Made by a program: the position numbers and the translations under genes
Part shown: in pieces, positions 34,005-46,535 of the stretch
Position numbering within the stretch: the stretch's first letter is position 1
Layout: every line of letters starts with the position of its first letter
Notes under the pieces: model-generated
Database searches by the model: none
The model's input: only the letters and a program-made list of their open reading frames with translations
What the model was told of the DNA's origin: nothing
Assembly: GCA_037074705.1 (NCBI GenBank)
Contig: CM073593.1
Coordinates: 13,397,001 to 13,461,000 of the forward strand
DNA from: Zhengitettix transpicula
Taxonomy: Eukaryota; Arthropoda; Insecta; Orthoptera; Tetrigidae
Direction of reading: 5' to 3'
DNA length: 64,000 bases

Positions 34005-37000
34005 ATATGTTATCCAAAGGAAATAGATCATTTTATATATCAGAGAGTATTTATTTTTTAAATATTAGTTTATATTAGGATGCTGTCTGTATCTCTCCAT
34101 TCGTATCCTTTTGCTGTGTTTAATGAAAATTAATTTCGGGAGTGAAATAGTGGCATCAAGTTACATGGTAATTTTTTTAGCGGGAGATTTGGTGATCGGA
34201 TTTGTTTTTCATACGACAAATACAATCACTAGCTTATGTGGTGAAATTAGGCGGCAAAGAGATAACATGTATTTTGTTTGGATTCATTAATCTTGAAAGA
34301 TTTGAGAAGTTGACGACTTTGTATCCACGTTTGAGTTCACGTTAAAGAGTGGTGAAATGTGAGGTTTCAACGTAATCCGATTGGATTCCTACCGCTAAGG
34401 AAGATTTTGGAGTATTAGGTATGAGATATATGCATGTAGACTGTTTTAGGAAATATGGATACATAGTGATCGGCAGATTGCACCATATTTTGAATAGGTT
34501 ATTTGGCAGATTTTTCAGAGCCATATTTGCTGTGCATGGTTTTCAGATAATTAGTTACAGGCACGTGTAGGCACTCAATGCAAATATATTAACACATATA
34601 TTAGCTACCTACTTGAGGTACCATAATTATTAATTAATAATTCTGTAAGCAACAAATATGTCATGAAGGTGATCTTCAACCGAGTTCTTGCTACTGAATG
34701 AATATTAATTGTTTAAAATATATTAACAACGATGTTTGAGGCCACCGTGCATTTTAAATATTTTTTAAAAAAATTATAGCCACTAGGCTGTTCAGTTTAC
34801 TAACAAATGTGGTATTTAATACTTTTTTTTCCTGATTTCTTATCATATAAAATTGTATAGATTTTGTTTTTATATACAATTGAAAACTCTTATACATGCA
34901 TATTCCTGGATTAAAAAATTAATACGCTCTTTATACGGCACATATAAATGGTATAACATTATTAAGGTATGCATAAATGTAATTCCAGTTATTATTTAAC
35001 ACCTCTATATAAATTATATATTTATATATTATAAAGTTTTAATGTTAACATAAATTCTGACATTAACTATTCGAGGCCTTTAAATAATATTTTAATGCAA
35101 AATCAAATAAATGTATAATACGTATAATTACTGAAAACGTGACGTTTCGTTTTGTTGATGAAACAAAGATAAGTGTATTCTGGAATTCATGCTGACGAAG
35201 ACCAGAAACGGCATGACCGGGGACAGGGTACAGGGTACAGTCGAACAAACAGAATATATACGTAAAAAATAAATATGAATTTTTTGGCACAGAAATTGAA
35301 AAAAAAAAGCGTCTTTATCAACCATTTGCAGCTTTAAAAATACTTACAGCTAACATAACGTGGCTTTTGGCTGTTGAAACGAAGATTAGTGCAGATAATT
35401 ATTTATTCTAGAATTTATTTCGACGGAATGCAGAATTGAGGAACATAGAATTCCGTCTGGACCTAATAGTTAATGAAATTATTCACGTATACGCACCACA
35501 AAAGGCCGGGCTTCTAAAATATTCAATTAGTCGAAACTTTTTATAACGTGGGTACACATTAATTAATCTAATCTGTTGGTTAAATATTTGAATGAAAAAT
35601 TAAGAGCCTTCGTTTCCGTTACGGGGAGCCAGCAGAAGAAAGCAGAGCTGGAGAGTGCTGGAGGACGAAACTGAGTTAGTGGGGCAGTAAAAATAACAGA
35701 AACACTAGAGCGAGGCGGCCTGGGAATTAGGGGGTGGAGGCCGGGGGGGGGGGGGCGAACAATCCTGCGCCACTCAGCATAATTAGAGAATCCGTGTTGA
35801 TGGTGCGGGATTGCGGTTCTGCAAATTGGATTTCTTATTCCAGCAGCTCTTTAAAGTGACAAGACTATGTATGCTCATAGCGCTGAGAAGCGGATTTAAC
35901 ATTTTCCTTTGAATGAGTCTCCATTTGGTACCGAATGGCCATGTTCTAACGCCTTCCAAGTTTTCCAGCCTTCGCAAATTTCTGTAATTTTATTCTGCTT
36001 ACAGCTACTCGAATCAGATTTTTTATTCGAAACACAAAAGCGAGATTTTTCGCATCTAAAATACAGACTTCTTTATTTAATGTACTCGGATTTACGAACT
36101 GTTCTCGAAAGTTAATGAATATTCATTATTAGAAAAATTAATTTTAACGTACTTAGTTTGATAAATTAAAAAGTAAATAATCACACTTGCAAATAACCAC
36201 GTATGACGCCATACAAGCACGTTAAATCAGTCTGAGCCAACCCGTTTCGTTACATTTTACAATTATAATAGCGCAAGTGTTAATAAGAGAAATTGTATTT
36301 TTTTTTTGATTTGATGATGTGCCAGAGGACAAAATTCTGCACGTCATTCGTTGACTTTCTCCTATCAGTCTTCATAAAAGTTAATAAGGGTGATTTAGAG
36401 CAGGAATGGCCTAGGGATTTCACATCCTTTACGTCTAACACGAAGCACCGGCCCTCCCACCCTCATGGCCGCGGTTCATGGCGCACTAATGTGACGTAAA
36501 ACTTGCACCGAGTCACCAATAATGAGGCCCGGCATTAGCGATAATTTGAATATATGACTACCGGGGCTTCTGTCACTGGGGGCGCTTAAATTTGCTGTTA
36601 GGAATATTATAACGATCTCCAATACAGTAAATCACGCCACGCAAAGCTGGCTCGTTCTCGTCCTACGGATCATTTCAAACACTGTAAAACAGTTCGTACA
36701 GAACATTGTAAACTGCAAAAGTCGTCAGTACCATAATATACGAAATGGATGTATTGATTCATGCAGGGCATTTCAACTCTATACACGTAATTGTTCAATA
36801 ATTTTGTTGTAAAAAGAAAGCATTACTCAAATAATTGGGATTTTTTAATGTTTTGTTTAACCGCTAAATCTAACTACTACTTCCATCAAGAGGAAGTTCT
36901 CAACGGGTAACTCCACGTCCTTTTTCACCAGGTTTACCGGGAAAATAAAGAGGCTACATATATTAACATATTACTTGGATTTTTGTGTAGAAAATTGTTA

Positions 37001-37240
37001 TTTTTACACTATACAGAAATTAAATGAAAAAATGGACAGTTTTGCTTAGCGGCTCAGAAAGACAACTGATTACTAGAAACCGTAATAGAAGTTGGAGGCA
37101 CTACTAAAATGAAACATTACAAGAAACTATCAGAAGAGACAAAGAAAGACAAGACGTTCATATATTAGTATAAGTCTTAGTACATGTAACGGAAATGTTC
37201 TTTATTGCTCTGCCTTCAAGTTTAATTGACTGAAATATGT
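34005..37240. other. No recognised gene; G-run and GC-rich islands
   Basis: A G homopolymer lies near 35742-35755. GC-richer, non-repeated islands lie at 35690-35960 and 36395-36600. No long conserved frame is visible (short frames at 35909-36115 and 36293-36499 are unrecognised). The islands could be host regulatory or conserved noncoding DNA. Confidence 0.35.
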
Positions 37241-37995
37241 TGTAATAAACAAAAATCAATTAATAATTTAATTGTTCTCATTGTGGTAGCTATTTAATGT
37301 AATAATTAAATATGATGCGTTAATATAAATGAAAAGCTTATGAACAATTAACAAACTAAAATATTTATTTTGTTTTGTGGCTTTCAAAGAATAAAAGATA
37401 ATTACAAACAAAATTTGAGATCGGTTCTCTCAGGGCCTTTACTGGGTTTGATAATGAACACAAAAAAAATATTTAAAATCTTATTAAATAAACAGTTTAC
37501 AATTTACCTAAACAATATGTCGATAGAATGATAGGAATTAAAAAGTAAAAAAATTATTTTTATTGACAATTAAAAGGGAACGAAATCTGACTTTACCCTT
37601 TAGCTAATGTTCACAGTTATTATAATTAAAATTTGGTTACTCACACATTATCCGTCTTGTACCAGCATTCTTTGTTTCCCCTACACAACACGATAAATGC
37701 AAATCGTTAATTACACAGATTCTAGTTCTCACAGAATTTACACGCTCATCAGCGAATGGAACGCGGACAAATTTCCGAAGCCTTGGATGAACCTCTCCTT
37801 GGTCAGCTATCGGATGTCGTCTTCCCCTTATATTATCACTTATTTTGTCTGTATTTGGCTATCTTTCTCAGTATTAACACACAATAATTCTCCATGGTTG
37901 CTTTGTTCGATCAGACCGCTATAATGGATTTATCAAACAATTCAAATTTTATGTCCAAACAATTACTGGCCTAATTAATAATATTAATAATATTG
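37241..37995 (-). mobile_element. LTR copy I, disrupted by a Penelope tail
   Basis: On the minus strand it carries AGGCCAGTAATTGTTTGGAC, AAGCAACCATGG, GGGTAAAGTCAGATTTCGTT and AAACCCAGTAAAGGCCCTGA, in the same order as copy H. It ends TTATTACA at 37241. One decayed primer-site module (TAGCTACCACAATGAGAA after ATTACA) precedes that end. A Penelope tail fragment interrupts the start-proximal part. The right edge has decayed and is approximate. Confidence 0.65.
37829..37872 (+). repeat. Penelope-type tail fragment inside LTR copy I
   Basis: TATATTATCACTTATTTTGT followed by CTGTATTTGGCTATCTTTCT is the distal part of the tail family seen at 42120-42180. Confidence 0.65.
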
Positions 37996-38032
37996 GTACA
38001 ATGTTTACATATTTTTATATAAAAATTTATAT

Positions 38033-38156
38033 TGTAATAAACAAAAATAAAAGTTTATATTTTGCCCAATGTTGAAGCACCAATTTTGTAATAATCAAAA
38101 TTTATTATTATTAACTGAGGATAAGCCCCTCGTTGAGATGCCAATTTTTGTTATAA
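38033..38156 (-). repeat. Two tandem LTR-end plus primer-site modules of copy E
   Basis: Minus strand: TTATAACA, then TGGCATCTCAACGAGGGGC (38143-38125), then TTATTACA, then TGGTGCTTCAACATTGGGC (38082-38064), then the final TTATTACA at 38040-38033 against ATAT. Confidence 0.75.
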
Positions 38157-38992
38157 GCAAATAAAAGTTAAAAATGAAGACAACAATTTAAATATATAAC
38201 AAACTAATTTAATAAAACAAAATTTTATCTTAGGTGGAATTTTACAAATTGATATTGTGCCACGGCTTAATTTTCAGGGCCGCATATCGGGCCTCCAATA
38301 AAGACAGTTACATAAATGACAATTAAATCTTACAAGGCAAAAATATTCCTGACTTAAATTATTATTATTTTAAATAAAATTATCGAAATTTGGAATCTGA
38401 CGATAATTATATTTACACTATAAGGTTTACAAAATTCTTTTTATTTACTTTACCCTTGTCTGTTCGTCTGGGCTTGATCTCATTTGTTTTTTTTAACACA
38501 TCACAAAAAGGCCATATTTCACTGGATTTAAAGATATTTTAGAGTGTTTAGCAAACACAAATCATTTTCTGATTCTAACTGTTGATAACTTTGTTTGAAC
38601 AATCACAGTTGATAGCTTTGTTCTCTAAAACTTTGATAATTACTCGAACATGGCAATAGACCAAATATAATTCCAAACTGGCGACTTGCAATTCCAAAAC
38701 CCGGGGACTTTTAATACATTTCTCAGCTTCCAAATCACAATAGCTCAGTCGTGGTCCAAGGAACTCTGAATACGGACTCAAAACACACGTTCCTCAATCC
38801 TCCTCCGAAAAACTCTGAATTTTCAAGTTCCGTACGTCTCAATGCCGCCTGAGGCAACAATGCAACTCTAGCAAGTAAGCATTAACGGCTCCATATTCTT
38901 GTAGACAATCATTAAGATATAATGCAATGGCCTCATATTTATGCCGCCGATAATGAAAATAGTTAAATTTTATTTATTAAATAATTACCACA
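38033..38992 (-). mobile_element. LTR copy E with two primer-site modules
   Basis: The minus strand starts TGTGGTAATTATT at 38992 and ends TTATTACA at 38033, with ATAT at both sides (38029-38032 and 38993-38996). Internal landmarks are GTAAACC...AATTATCGTCAGATTCC and a diverged GGCCCTGAAAATTAAGCCG. The body ends about 38149 and is followed on the minus strand by two modules. Confidence 0.75.
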
Positions 38993-39985
38993 ATATATAC
39001 ATTCATAAAATAATAATTACATAATTTTGACTGTTATTTCATCTCTTTTGATATTTTAGTAATATTTGATAAATAGTTTGTACCTTCTAATCACAAGTAT
39101 TATTCTAACATTTAATTCGTCATTTAATGTATTTCTTGATCAGATTCATACTGAAGAATAATTTTTGCAACAGTAAATCAAATCAAAATTAATTAAAATT
39201 GCACAAATTTTTATATGATTAAATTAATCTTAAAGATAATTCCAAGTATCAACAGGATTTATTTAATTTCTATCAGATAATTTATTCTGTGAAATATACA
39301 TTTTTTGGTGTCATCATTTTCTAATTGTTTGGTCTCTCATATATTTATAAATTTCCAGCAAAACTTTCTAATTTTTCTTTTGAGTTTAGATCAATTATTT
39401 CTAATTAAAATACAATATAACAGAAAAATTAAATTTGATTATAAAGTTTCTGAAATCATGAAAACGAGTAGAAAATGAATTTTGTATGATTTTCAAACAT
39501 TTTTCAAATGATTTAAAGGCGAAAATATTAGTAACTCATTGAAAATGTTTAAAATTGGTATATAATTATCACTTTCTAAATTCTCAGACATAATAAGATC
39601 CAAAATACCTGTCTCGTAATCTCTTTGCAATTTTTTCCCACTTACGTTACGTAACACATCCACTCCAATTAATGCCAGGAGTTTCCTTTAAAAATTAAAT
39701 CAACATAAGATATTTTAGAGTATTTCGTTTGATATTAATTGGGTATTTGTTAACATAAAAATTTATTTAAATTTTAAATAATTAATTATTATAATATCAT
39801 GAACTCATTCACCTTTGGCTGACGACGAATTGAGGCGAATTATTATCGTTGCTGTTGGATATAAATACTATTTAAATATTAGTTGAGAGTCAGTATGTTA
39901 TGCACATAAGGCATTGTATGACTTCTGGCCTCCCTTTCTTTGCTGAATTTTAACTTATGACTAAAACTTAAACCACGTTCTTTAG
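38993..39985. other. AT-rich DNA, nothing recognised
   Basis: Very AT-rich with no repeat terminus or coding frame. Confidence 0.5.
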
Positions 39986-39989
39986 TTTT

Positions 39990-40480
39990 CTCCAATGTCC
40001 GTCTCTACACTGTTACATGGTTGCAACATACATACTCCTGTTTACTTATATTTCCATTTAAATGTAATCGATGGAATACAAGAAGGTAATCTAATCGATG
40101 TTTTTAAAAAAATAAAGTGGATGAATCGGTATACACACTTGAGCGCGTGGAGTAAATACGAATTGGTGCACATATATTTTACAATCTATGGAAAATTGAA
40201 GTGTTGTAAAAGACCGCAGTCACCCCTGCGGATGGTGTTCGAAGTTGGTGAAAAAAAAATTGCGAAAACGACGGAGATTGGTATCGAATTCCTCAGTTTG
40301 TGTGATAGCTAAGTTGAGTGCTCACATTTACCATGATTGGTATTTAAAGTTCAACCCTCATCTACATGGTGGGATGCTGGGATGCGAAGGTGAAAAATGG
40401 CCTAATTTAGTGTCAAGCCCATAATTTTTGGTATCGTTCAAATGAAGTGTTACTCTACCGAAGACAAGTGTTCAAACGAT
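39990..40480 (+). repeat. Possible Helitron-associated module
   Basis: AACGACGGAGATTGGTATCG, then AATTCCTCAGTTTGTG (around 40266-40305), resembles the module in the 63-kb Helitron-like element (GCAACCGAGATTGGAGTC). No TC start or CTAG end was found, so this is a weak assignment. A 105-codon frame (39995-40312) crosses it and is not supported as a gene. Confidence 0.3.
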
Positions 40481-40989
40481 GTCAGTATGTGGCGGTATGA
40501 AGAGGGGTTAATTATAAAATATTCAAAATGAAGACTAATTAAATTAATTCCGAATGAATACACGGGAAACGCCGAACACTCTGTCAGTTATAAAAATAAA
40601 TAACTATAATTATTTTTAAATGGGAGCTAACTTGACCTTGATGCGGATTCCTTGTGCCGTCGAATCAAATTAGTGCGACGTTGTCACATATTATTGTCCA
40701 TGCAGCTGCAGTAATGGTTTGTTGTCATCAATTATTGACGATGTGGCAACGTTTGCCTGATGTCCACATTTATGATGTGTAGCGTACATATTACTTTCCA
40801 TCACGCTACCCAACATTTGTTAATTTTGTCTGATAATTTACTGATTAGTCATAATACGCAACCACGTAATATGGTTGATATAATCTCAACTTTATAAATT
40901 TAGAGTTGTATTCGGTGTGATTCTAAACAGTTATTCCCATTTCTATCCTTATCTTATTGCTTCAAAAAGCAATAATTATTGTGTGTTAA

Positions 40990-41078
40990 TAATGAGGAAG
41001 ATAGCCAAATACAGCCAATTAAGTGATAATATAAATACCACATTACACCATTGAAAGACCCCTTTCTCATTGTTTTAC
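40990..41078 (-). repeat. Penelope-type tail, inverted, at left end of the Penelope-like element
   Basis: GAAGATAGCCAAATACAGCC...GTGATAATATAAATACCACA on the plus strand is the reverse complement of the tail at 42120-42184. It lies directly upstream of the Penelope coding remnant. Confidence 0.7.
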
Positions 41079-41214
41079 TGAAATAGTCATGAGAAATTTA
41101 GAAAATTCTTGTCTTTATCCACTTTCAGTACAACCTCTTTGCTATATCATATATGTAGATGTCATTTTTTATTGTTAATTACTCTAAAATCAACCTTATA
41201 GTCAATACTTATAA

Positions 41215-41856
41215 TCGCAACCTACAACTCACCCATTAACTTGAATCAAACCGTTCTATTAATTTCTTTGATGTGACTGTATCCATTCAGAATGACTCCA
41301 TTCTCATCAATTAGTTCAGAAAACCTGCATACTCAGGGCGTAGTCTCAAGTTCTTTCTGATAACCCTCCAAACCAAAAGGGATCTATTTTATACAATATT
41401 GTAGACAGAGTTATATTAATTTCTAACTCCAAGTTCCATCAACACAACTAAAATATTGTCTCTAATGAGTAGCCTTTAAATTTTATTAAAAAAACGCATA
41501 AACATTTGATTGAACAAAATCCAATATCCTACTGTCACTTGTCCCAAAACACTTCAATCCAAATTTTTGCTTGTACTCCCTTATCACAAATTCGTCCAAA
41601 TTTTAAAAGAATATCAAATGCCCATAATTTACACATCTACTAATACTTAATTAAAAACCACAAGGACCCACTTGACACCTACAGAAAACATTGTGTTGTT
41701 CACAAAATCTCTTGCTCTAATTGTAATTCCTGCTACATAGGGCAAACAAAACGTTCCCTTAATACCCGTATCAAAGAGCATATGTCTGATATCGAACTTC
41801 TCAATGATAAACAATCTGTAGTCTCCAAACATATCACCTTCGAAACCTACAATTGA
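41215..41856 (+). pseudogene. Penelope-like element: reverse transcriptase C-terminus and GIY-YIG endonuclease remnant
   Basis: Around 41245-41340 the frame reads NRSINFFDVTVSIQ, then FRKPAYSGRS, which is the conserved region after the palm of Penelope-type reverse transcriptase. It is broken by a stop and shifts frame into NQKGSILYNIVDRVILIS. From 41644 an open frame of 70 codons encodes the GIY-YIG domain: YRKHCVVHKISC, then CYIGQTKRSLNTRIKEH with the catalytic Arg and the HxxxE-side Glu region, ending at 41856. The C..C pair before YIG is typical of Penelope. The 5' part of the polymerase is missing. Such elements insert by endonuclease-primed reverse transcription. Confidence 0.8.
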
Positions 41857-42002
41857 TTGGCAAAATGCTAATTATTGACACCAGGTACATTTCCAGACTA
41901 ATATAAGAGAAGTGTCACATTAAATCAAACATCACAGTATACAATGTACAAGCAGACACTATGAAACTCAACAATTACTACGATAACCTTATTATTACGC
42001 TA

Positions 42003-42026
42003 AAAAAAAAAAAAAAAAAAAAAAAC
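42003..42026 (+). repeat. Internal poly(A) tract
   Basis: About 23 consecutive A, located between the GIY-YIG frame and the tail of the Penelope-like element. It creates a spurious poly-Phe minus-strand frame (41995-42192). Confidence 0.9.
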
Positions 42027-42045
42027 CATTGTCGTTGCGTTTTAT

Positions 42046-42184
42046 TCGCTTTTGAGTTTTGTCAACTGACCAGCGCAGTTGTGTCGCTCTAGGCTCCTGA
42101 AGAAAGTAACAAGAATCCCAAAAACGTTTTGTGGTATTTACATTATCACTTTTTGTCTGTATTTGGCTATCTTTCTTATTATTT
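42046..42184 (+). repeat. Penelope-type tail (3' end of the Penelope-like element)
   Basis: TTTTGTCAACTGACC, GCGCAGTTGTGTCGCTCTAG, GCTCCTGAAGAAAGTAAC, CCCAAAAACGTTTTGTGGTA and TTTGGCTATCTTTCTTATTA. Because it adjoins coding remnants it identifies the many orphan tails in this window as Penelope-derived. Confidence 0.75.
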
Positions 42185-43380
42185 ATTTTCAATCAGACGT
42201 AAATTTTTCTTTCAATTATTGTGCGTTGCCTCTTATAAACCTTGTCTAAAATTCTTATATTGTGTGTTAATAAGTAATTACTATAGTTTTGTATTTATGT
42301 AGATACGACACTGGGTTGCAGAATTTTTTTGTTTTTATCGTACTGCCATTGAAACGGATATTACTTAATTTCAAATTCTTGAACGGCACTGAACCACTCA
42401 TTTTACGTGTTTCAGTTTCTTGACATTGTCACAACAAAACATGAAAAGCAGAATTACATCTTTAAGGCTGATTTCTTTTCTTAAACTACATCTACATTGA
42501 ATTCCTACGATTAAAATCGATTGAAAGTAAATTAAAAACGATTGCAATTTCAATTTGGATAAGGTCTTAATCTCTCTTCAGTGATAGGGTTCTGCTGAGC
42601 TGGAGCTGTTTTCGGGGGTGGAACGTGGCCGGTTGATTTACAGACATCAGCCCCTCGTGCTCGGTGAACGAGTACATGTGGTTTAGGCTCCCTGGCGAGG
42701 ACTACCTCCTCCCCTCATAATTAACAGCGTCAGTCGCCCCTTGTTTATTTCCTGTTGGTGCTTGTGAACAATTGCCACGTGTTTTCTGGCGGAAAAGGGC
42801 TTTACTCAATATTGGAATAACGATCTGTCTTTTAAAACTCCTCGATAATTTAAAACTCAAAAATTTGTTTTAGAAATACAAACAAAAAGGTATATAGTTT
42901 CCGAATGAACACTGAATTAATCAATGTTATCAATTCCACCATCATCATAAAACAACCAAGCTAACTACCGAAATTTAATATAAAATAATTCTCTCCACTT
43001 TCCAAACCAACGGCAAAACTACGTAATTCAACATATAAGAACACAAAATTTGTCATTTGAGTTTGTCATGAACTGTGTAAATATAAATTATTAACATAAT
43101 AATCATATGACGAATATAATATATCGCTGTTTATCCGTAATAACTTTTATCCGTTACTTCACTACATCTTTTTTTTTCGTTCGTCAGCGTAAAGATTATT
43201 TTATATTTGTTGTTTTTACCAGCGGGATTCAAGATTTCGTATAAAACTATATACATAGTTGTTCGTTGTCTCCGGATAGAATTTATTTACAAATTAAATA
43301 TTTATATAAAATTTAATTATACTTAAGTAAATAAAATAGCAACTACGTCAGAAAAATTAAGTTTAATATGTATTAAAAAA
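42185..43380. other. No recognised gene; GC-richer island at 42590-42800
   Basis: The island contains no convincing open frame and matches no repeat in the window. It may be unique host noncoding sequence. The remainder is AT-rich. Confidence 0.35.
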
Positions 43381-43390
43381 ACAAAACATG

Positions 43391-43421
43391 ACGTTGCATC
43401 CTGCCTTTGAGACTTCATCAG
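43391..43421 (-). repeat. Degenerate hammerhead-like core of a Penelope-type terminus
   Basis: Minus strand CTGATGAAGTCTC, then GGATGCAACGTCATG: the CUGANGA part is intact but GAAAC is degraded to GCAAC. Confidence 0.4.
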
Positions 43422-43595
43422 GTGATCAATTGATACAATTATATAATTCTTTTTTATGTCAAATTTGATTACATGTAAAACAATATCTCATATTTGGTTA
43501 AACTAAAATAAAGTAGTTATCCAGTTAAGACATATTGTCCTTATTATAAACAAAAACCATAATTTGGCTTCAAAAATATATTATTCAAATTTATT

Positions 43596-43652
43596 AATTT
43601 TTTTTAAATTCCAATTTAACGTCGCATTAACCTTTTGGTCATTAGCGACTTA
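43596..43652 (-). repeat. LINE 3' end with conserved hairpin
   Basis: The hairpin at 43621-43649 differs from that at 27242-27270 by one base. The LINE orientation is minus, followed by an A-rich tail. No coding part remains. Confidence 0.65.
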
Positions 43653-45308
43653 ATTTATCACCTGACGAAAAGCCAAAGACGGGATTTTTTGAGGTAGATC
43701 ATACTTAATTTATTAGCAGTTTTATTTTTCAATTACAATTTATTTATTCCAATCTTATATTAGACAGAAAAACGAATGAATTGTATTTGTTATTGAAGTG
43801 ATTTTATTTACAGATATTGAAAAGTATTTCCAATTAATTATTTATAATTACATTAAATCTGAAAAAAGCATTTGTGAAATGACAAATGATGAAATATTTA
43901 ATAAGTACTCTGGCGATAAAATATCAATGTTTATATTGCTGAATAATTAATAAGGGAAAAAAACAAATAACCGGACTTTTGGGGCAAATAAAATATGATG
44001 CCTTCATTACTACACAAAATTAAGAACAGCAGTCACATTTTAATTGGCTTTACCTCAATTCACATTCATATATTAAAACGTTGGATATAAAAAAAGGTTA
44101 ATTAGAATTCTTCTAAACAAAGCATCAACAACAATTATTTTTAATTGCATTGTAGGGATATATCATACAGATTCCAGACAATAAATGCAAAATCATAATT
44201 ATTAGCTATTGAATAGAATAGATACGTTGAATGTTAATTATTTGGTATTCTATGCGTTATATTTGAAAAAATTAACCATTTCTCCAAATACGTGTTTACG
44301 TTCTGTAGCTTCTTTTGTCCGTGATTTTAAATATATGTACTTCGTAATTAGAGTCGAAAATTTCATATCTATATTAAATTTTTATTTATTCTCTTTTCGA
44401 TCTATTTCCAAAAATACAGTTAATGAGACCAATCAAAAACATTATTTAATTATTAAAATTTTAATTTGAAACGACATTCTCATAATTATGTCTTACATTA
44501 AACGACCTTGTGACTTTTTTTTAACATCGTTCGCGGTGATTTCTAATCACAGGTTATTCTGATCTTTCTCTGTCCTAGTAACAACTCAAGCATTTGGACA
44601 TCGATGCTGGTTTGAACAGTGTGTCGAAAGTATCTTTCCGTTCCCGTTCGTAACTAGCTATGATGACACCCACCCTGATCCCGGCGTTAAGCTATATTTT
44701 GAGATTCCAAAATACTTTTTGGTTCTGTTCTCCTGCCTCTGCTTTCTGATTTAGTAAATATCCATGACGACATCCCTCAGTTCCTAGCGACAGGAGATGA
44801 TTACCAGGAAGTGAGTGATAAGTGTTGTGTGCATGTTTCTTAAAGATTGTGTGTATGATTGTGGTGACTAGACAAATGTGAAAAGATATTAATTTTTTTT
44901 AATGTATGTGTGTGTAACCTATTAATATATGTTTATATGTAATTTATCTACTGTACATTTCTGACGAATCCTATTTCCTCATTAGAGGGCTAATGGTGAA
45001 TAAATCTAACAATCCATCTACTCATTCCCGGATATTAACAGTATTACTATATAAATATAAACATTTCTCCTTTTTCCGTACGACCAAGCCGTTGCCATTA
45101 ATTGAAGTAGAAATATTGATTGGTTTCGTGTTTTCAAATAGTTCTGTTTATTCATGTGGCCCGTGAATGACAGAGAGACAAGCACACTGCTAATATCGGC
45201 CGTTGTATTGTACCGTATACTAGGAGTGAGGTTTCAGAAGTTTTATTTCAAACGTTTGAAAATTAAACCATTAACATGTATTTAGTTATTTTACAATTAT
45301 ATACATAT
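43653..45308. other. No recognised gene
   Basis: AT-rich to 44500. A less AT-rich stretch at 44560-44880 and 45070-45230 shows no known domain. The frame 44209-44469 is low-complexity. Confidence 0.4.
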
Positions 45309-45310
45309 AT

Positions 45311-46535
45311 TGTAATGCCAATTAAACAGGCCATTAATTGTGTTTAATATAAATAAATTGTTAGCGGTACGAATGCGTAAAAGCGATAATGAAGGCGGGT
45401 TTTTCCTTTGTTCAACAATGGAGACCGCGCGCGGAGAAAACTCATTATGCACTTGGAGAACGCGAGTCTGCTGCGAGAAACGGAACAGTTCAGTTCACGT
45501 GGGGAACTGAAAAACGTAAAAGTCTGATGATCTAAAAGCCTGGAATCGGCTATTGAAAGGTGAAGGAGTCAATAATCTGCGTACGAGAGATGAAACTGTT
45601 AAAAGTCGACGGGGAGATATAATACAGTTCATTTCACCTAGAGCAACAAACAGTAAAGTTTGCAGTTGTAAAGTACGAATGGCGAGATTCTGTATTTCAA
45701 CATGAAAGCAAGCAAATATTTTTACGGAGAGATTTATATCATAATTTGTTCACGGTGAAGCAAATGGTTGCTTCACGCTGATTGAACAATTATAGAATTG
45801 AGGAGACCGGAATCCACTAGCAGACCAAAGGGGGCGGCTCATCCGAGGTTTCAGATAGCAGAGGACGAGTATTTTAATCGTGTGTATTAAAATTTTCAAT
45901 GAAGTTTAGAGTCTGTGTAAAAATGGCCTTTTAGTGTGGTAGTTTTCAAGATACAAGAGAGAGATCTGATACCAGACAGACATTCCGTGAGTAACAAAAC
46001 TTTTACACAAATTTGTAAACGATAATTAAAAAGGTATAGTCAGATTTCGTTCAGTTTTCGTTTCGTTCAGCTTTCTTTTCATTTATTTTCGTATTAAATT
46101 TGAATTGTTAATTGTCAGTTTATACATTGATTTTGTTCTAATTATCAAACCCAGTTATGGCCCTGAGATAAGAGATTCGACGAATTTGAATGTAATAAAA
46201 GAACTGTTTGTTCGTAACTGCCACGAATTAATAAATGAAAATTAAAGTATTTGTTTTTTTTTAAATGGATGAAATTCGGCATGAAAAATAGGTTTTGTAC
46301 ATTGTAAATTTATCAACAATGATAAACTTCTTTTAAAGCGTACTGAATGTTGTTAATTATTCCTATGATTTAAGACCAACCTTTTTAAATCAATATAGAT
46401 TCGACGTCTTCAACATGTGGCTAATTATCTCAATTTTAATTTTTTTGTTAATTGATTCATTTAATTTAACCCTATCTAGGTATTTATTACATTTATGGCT
46501 TCACCAACGTTAAAGCCTTCCAGTTGTTTATTACA
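45311..46535 (+). mobile_element. LTR copy F with one primer-site module
   Basis: It starts TGTAATGCCAATTAAACAGG and ends TTATTACA, with ATAT on both sides. It is the close relative of copy A, sharing AATGCGTAAA.GCGATAATGA, GACCAAAGGGGGCGGCTCAT and CAAACCCAGTTATGGCCCTG. It has extra sequence around 45480-45560 that copy A lacks. The body ends at 46491 (TTATTACA), then a decayed primer-like site TGGCTTCACCAACGTTAAAG (46496), then the final LTR end at 46528-46535. Confidence 0.8.

Noticed and set aside
41995..42192. Minus-strand frame starting upstream of a poly-Phe run
   Set aside because: It is the antisense of the Penelope tail and the poly(A) tract.
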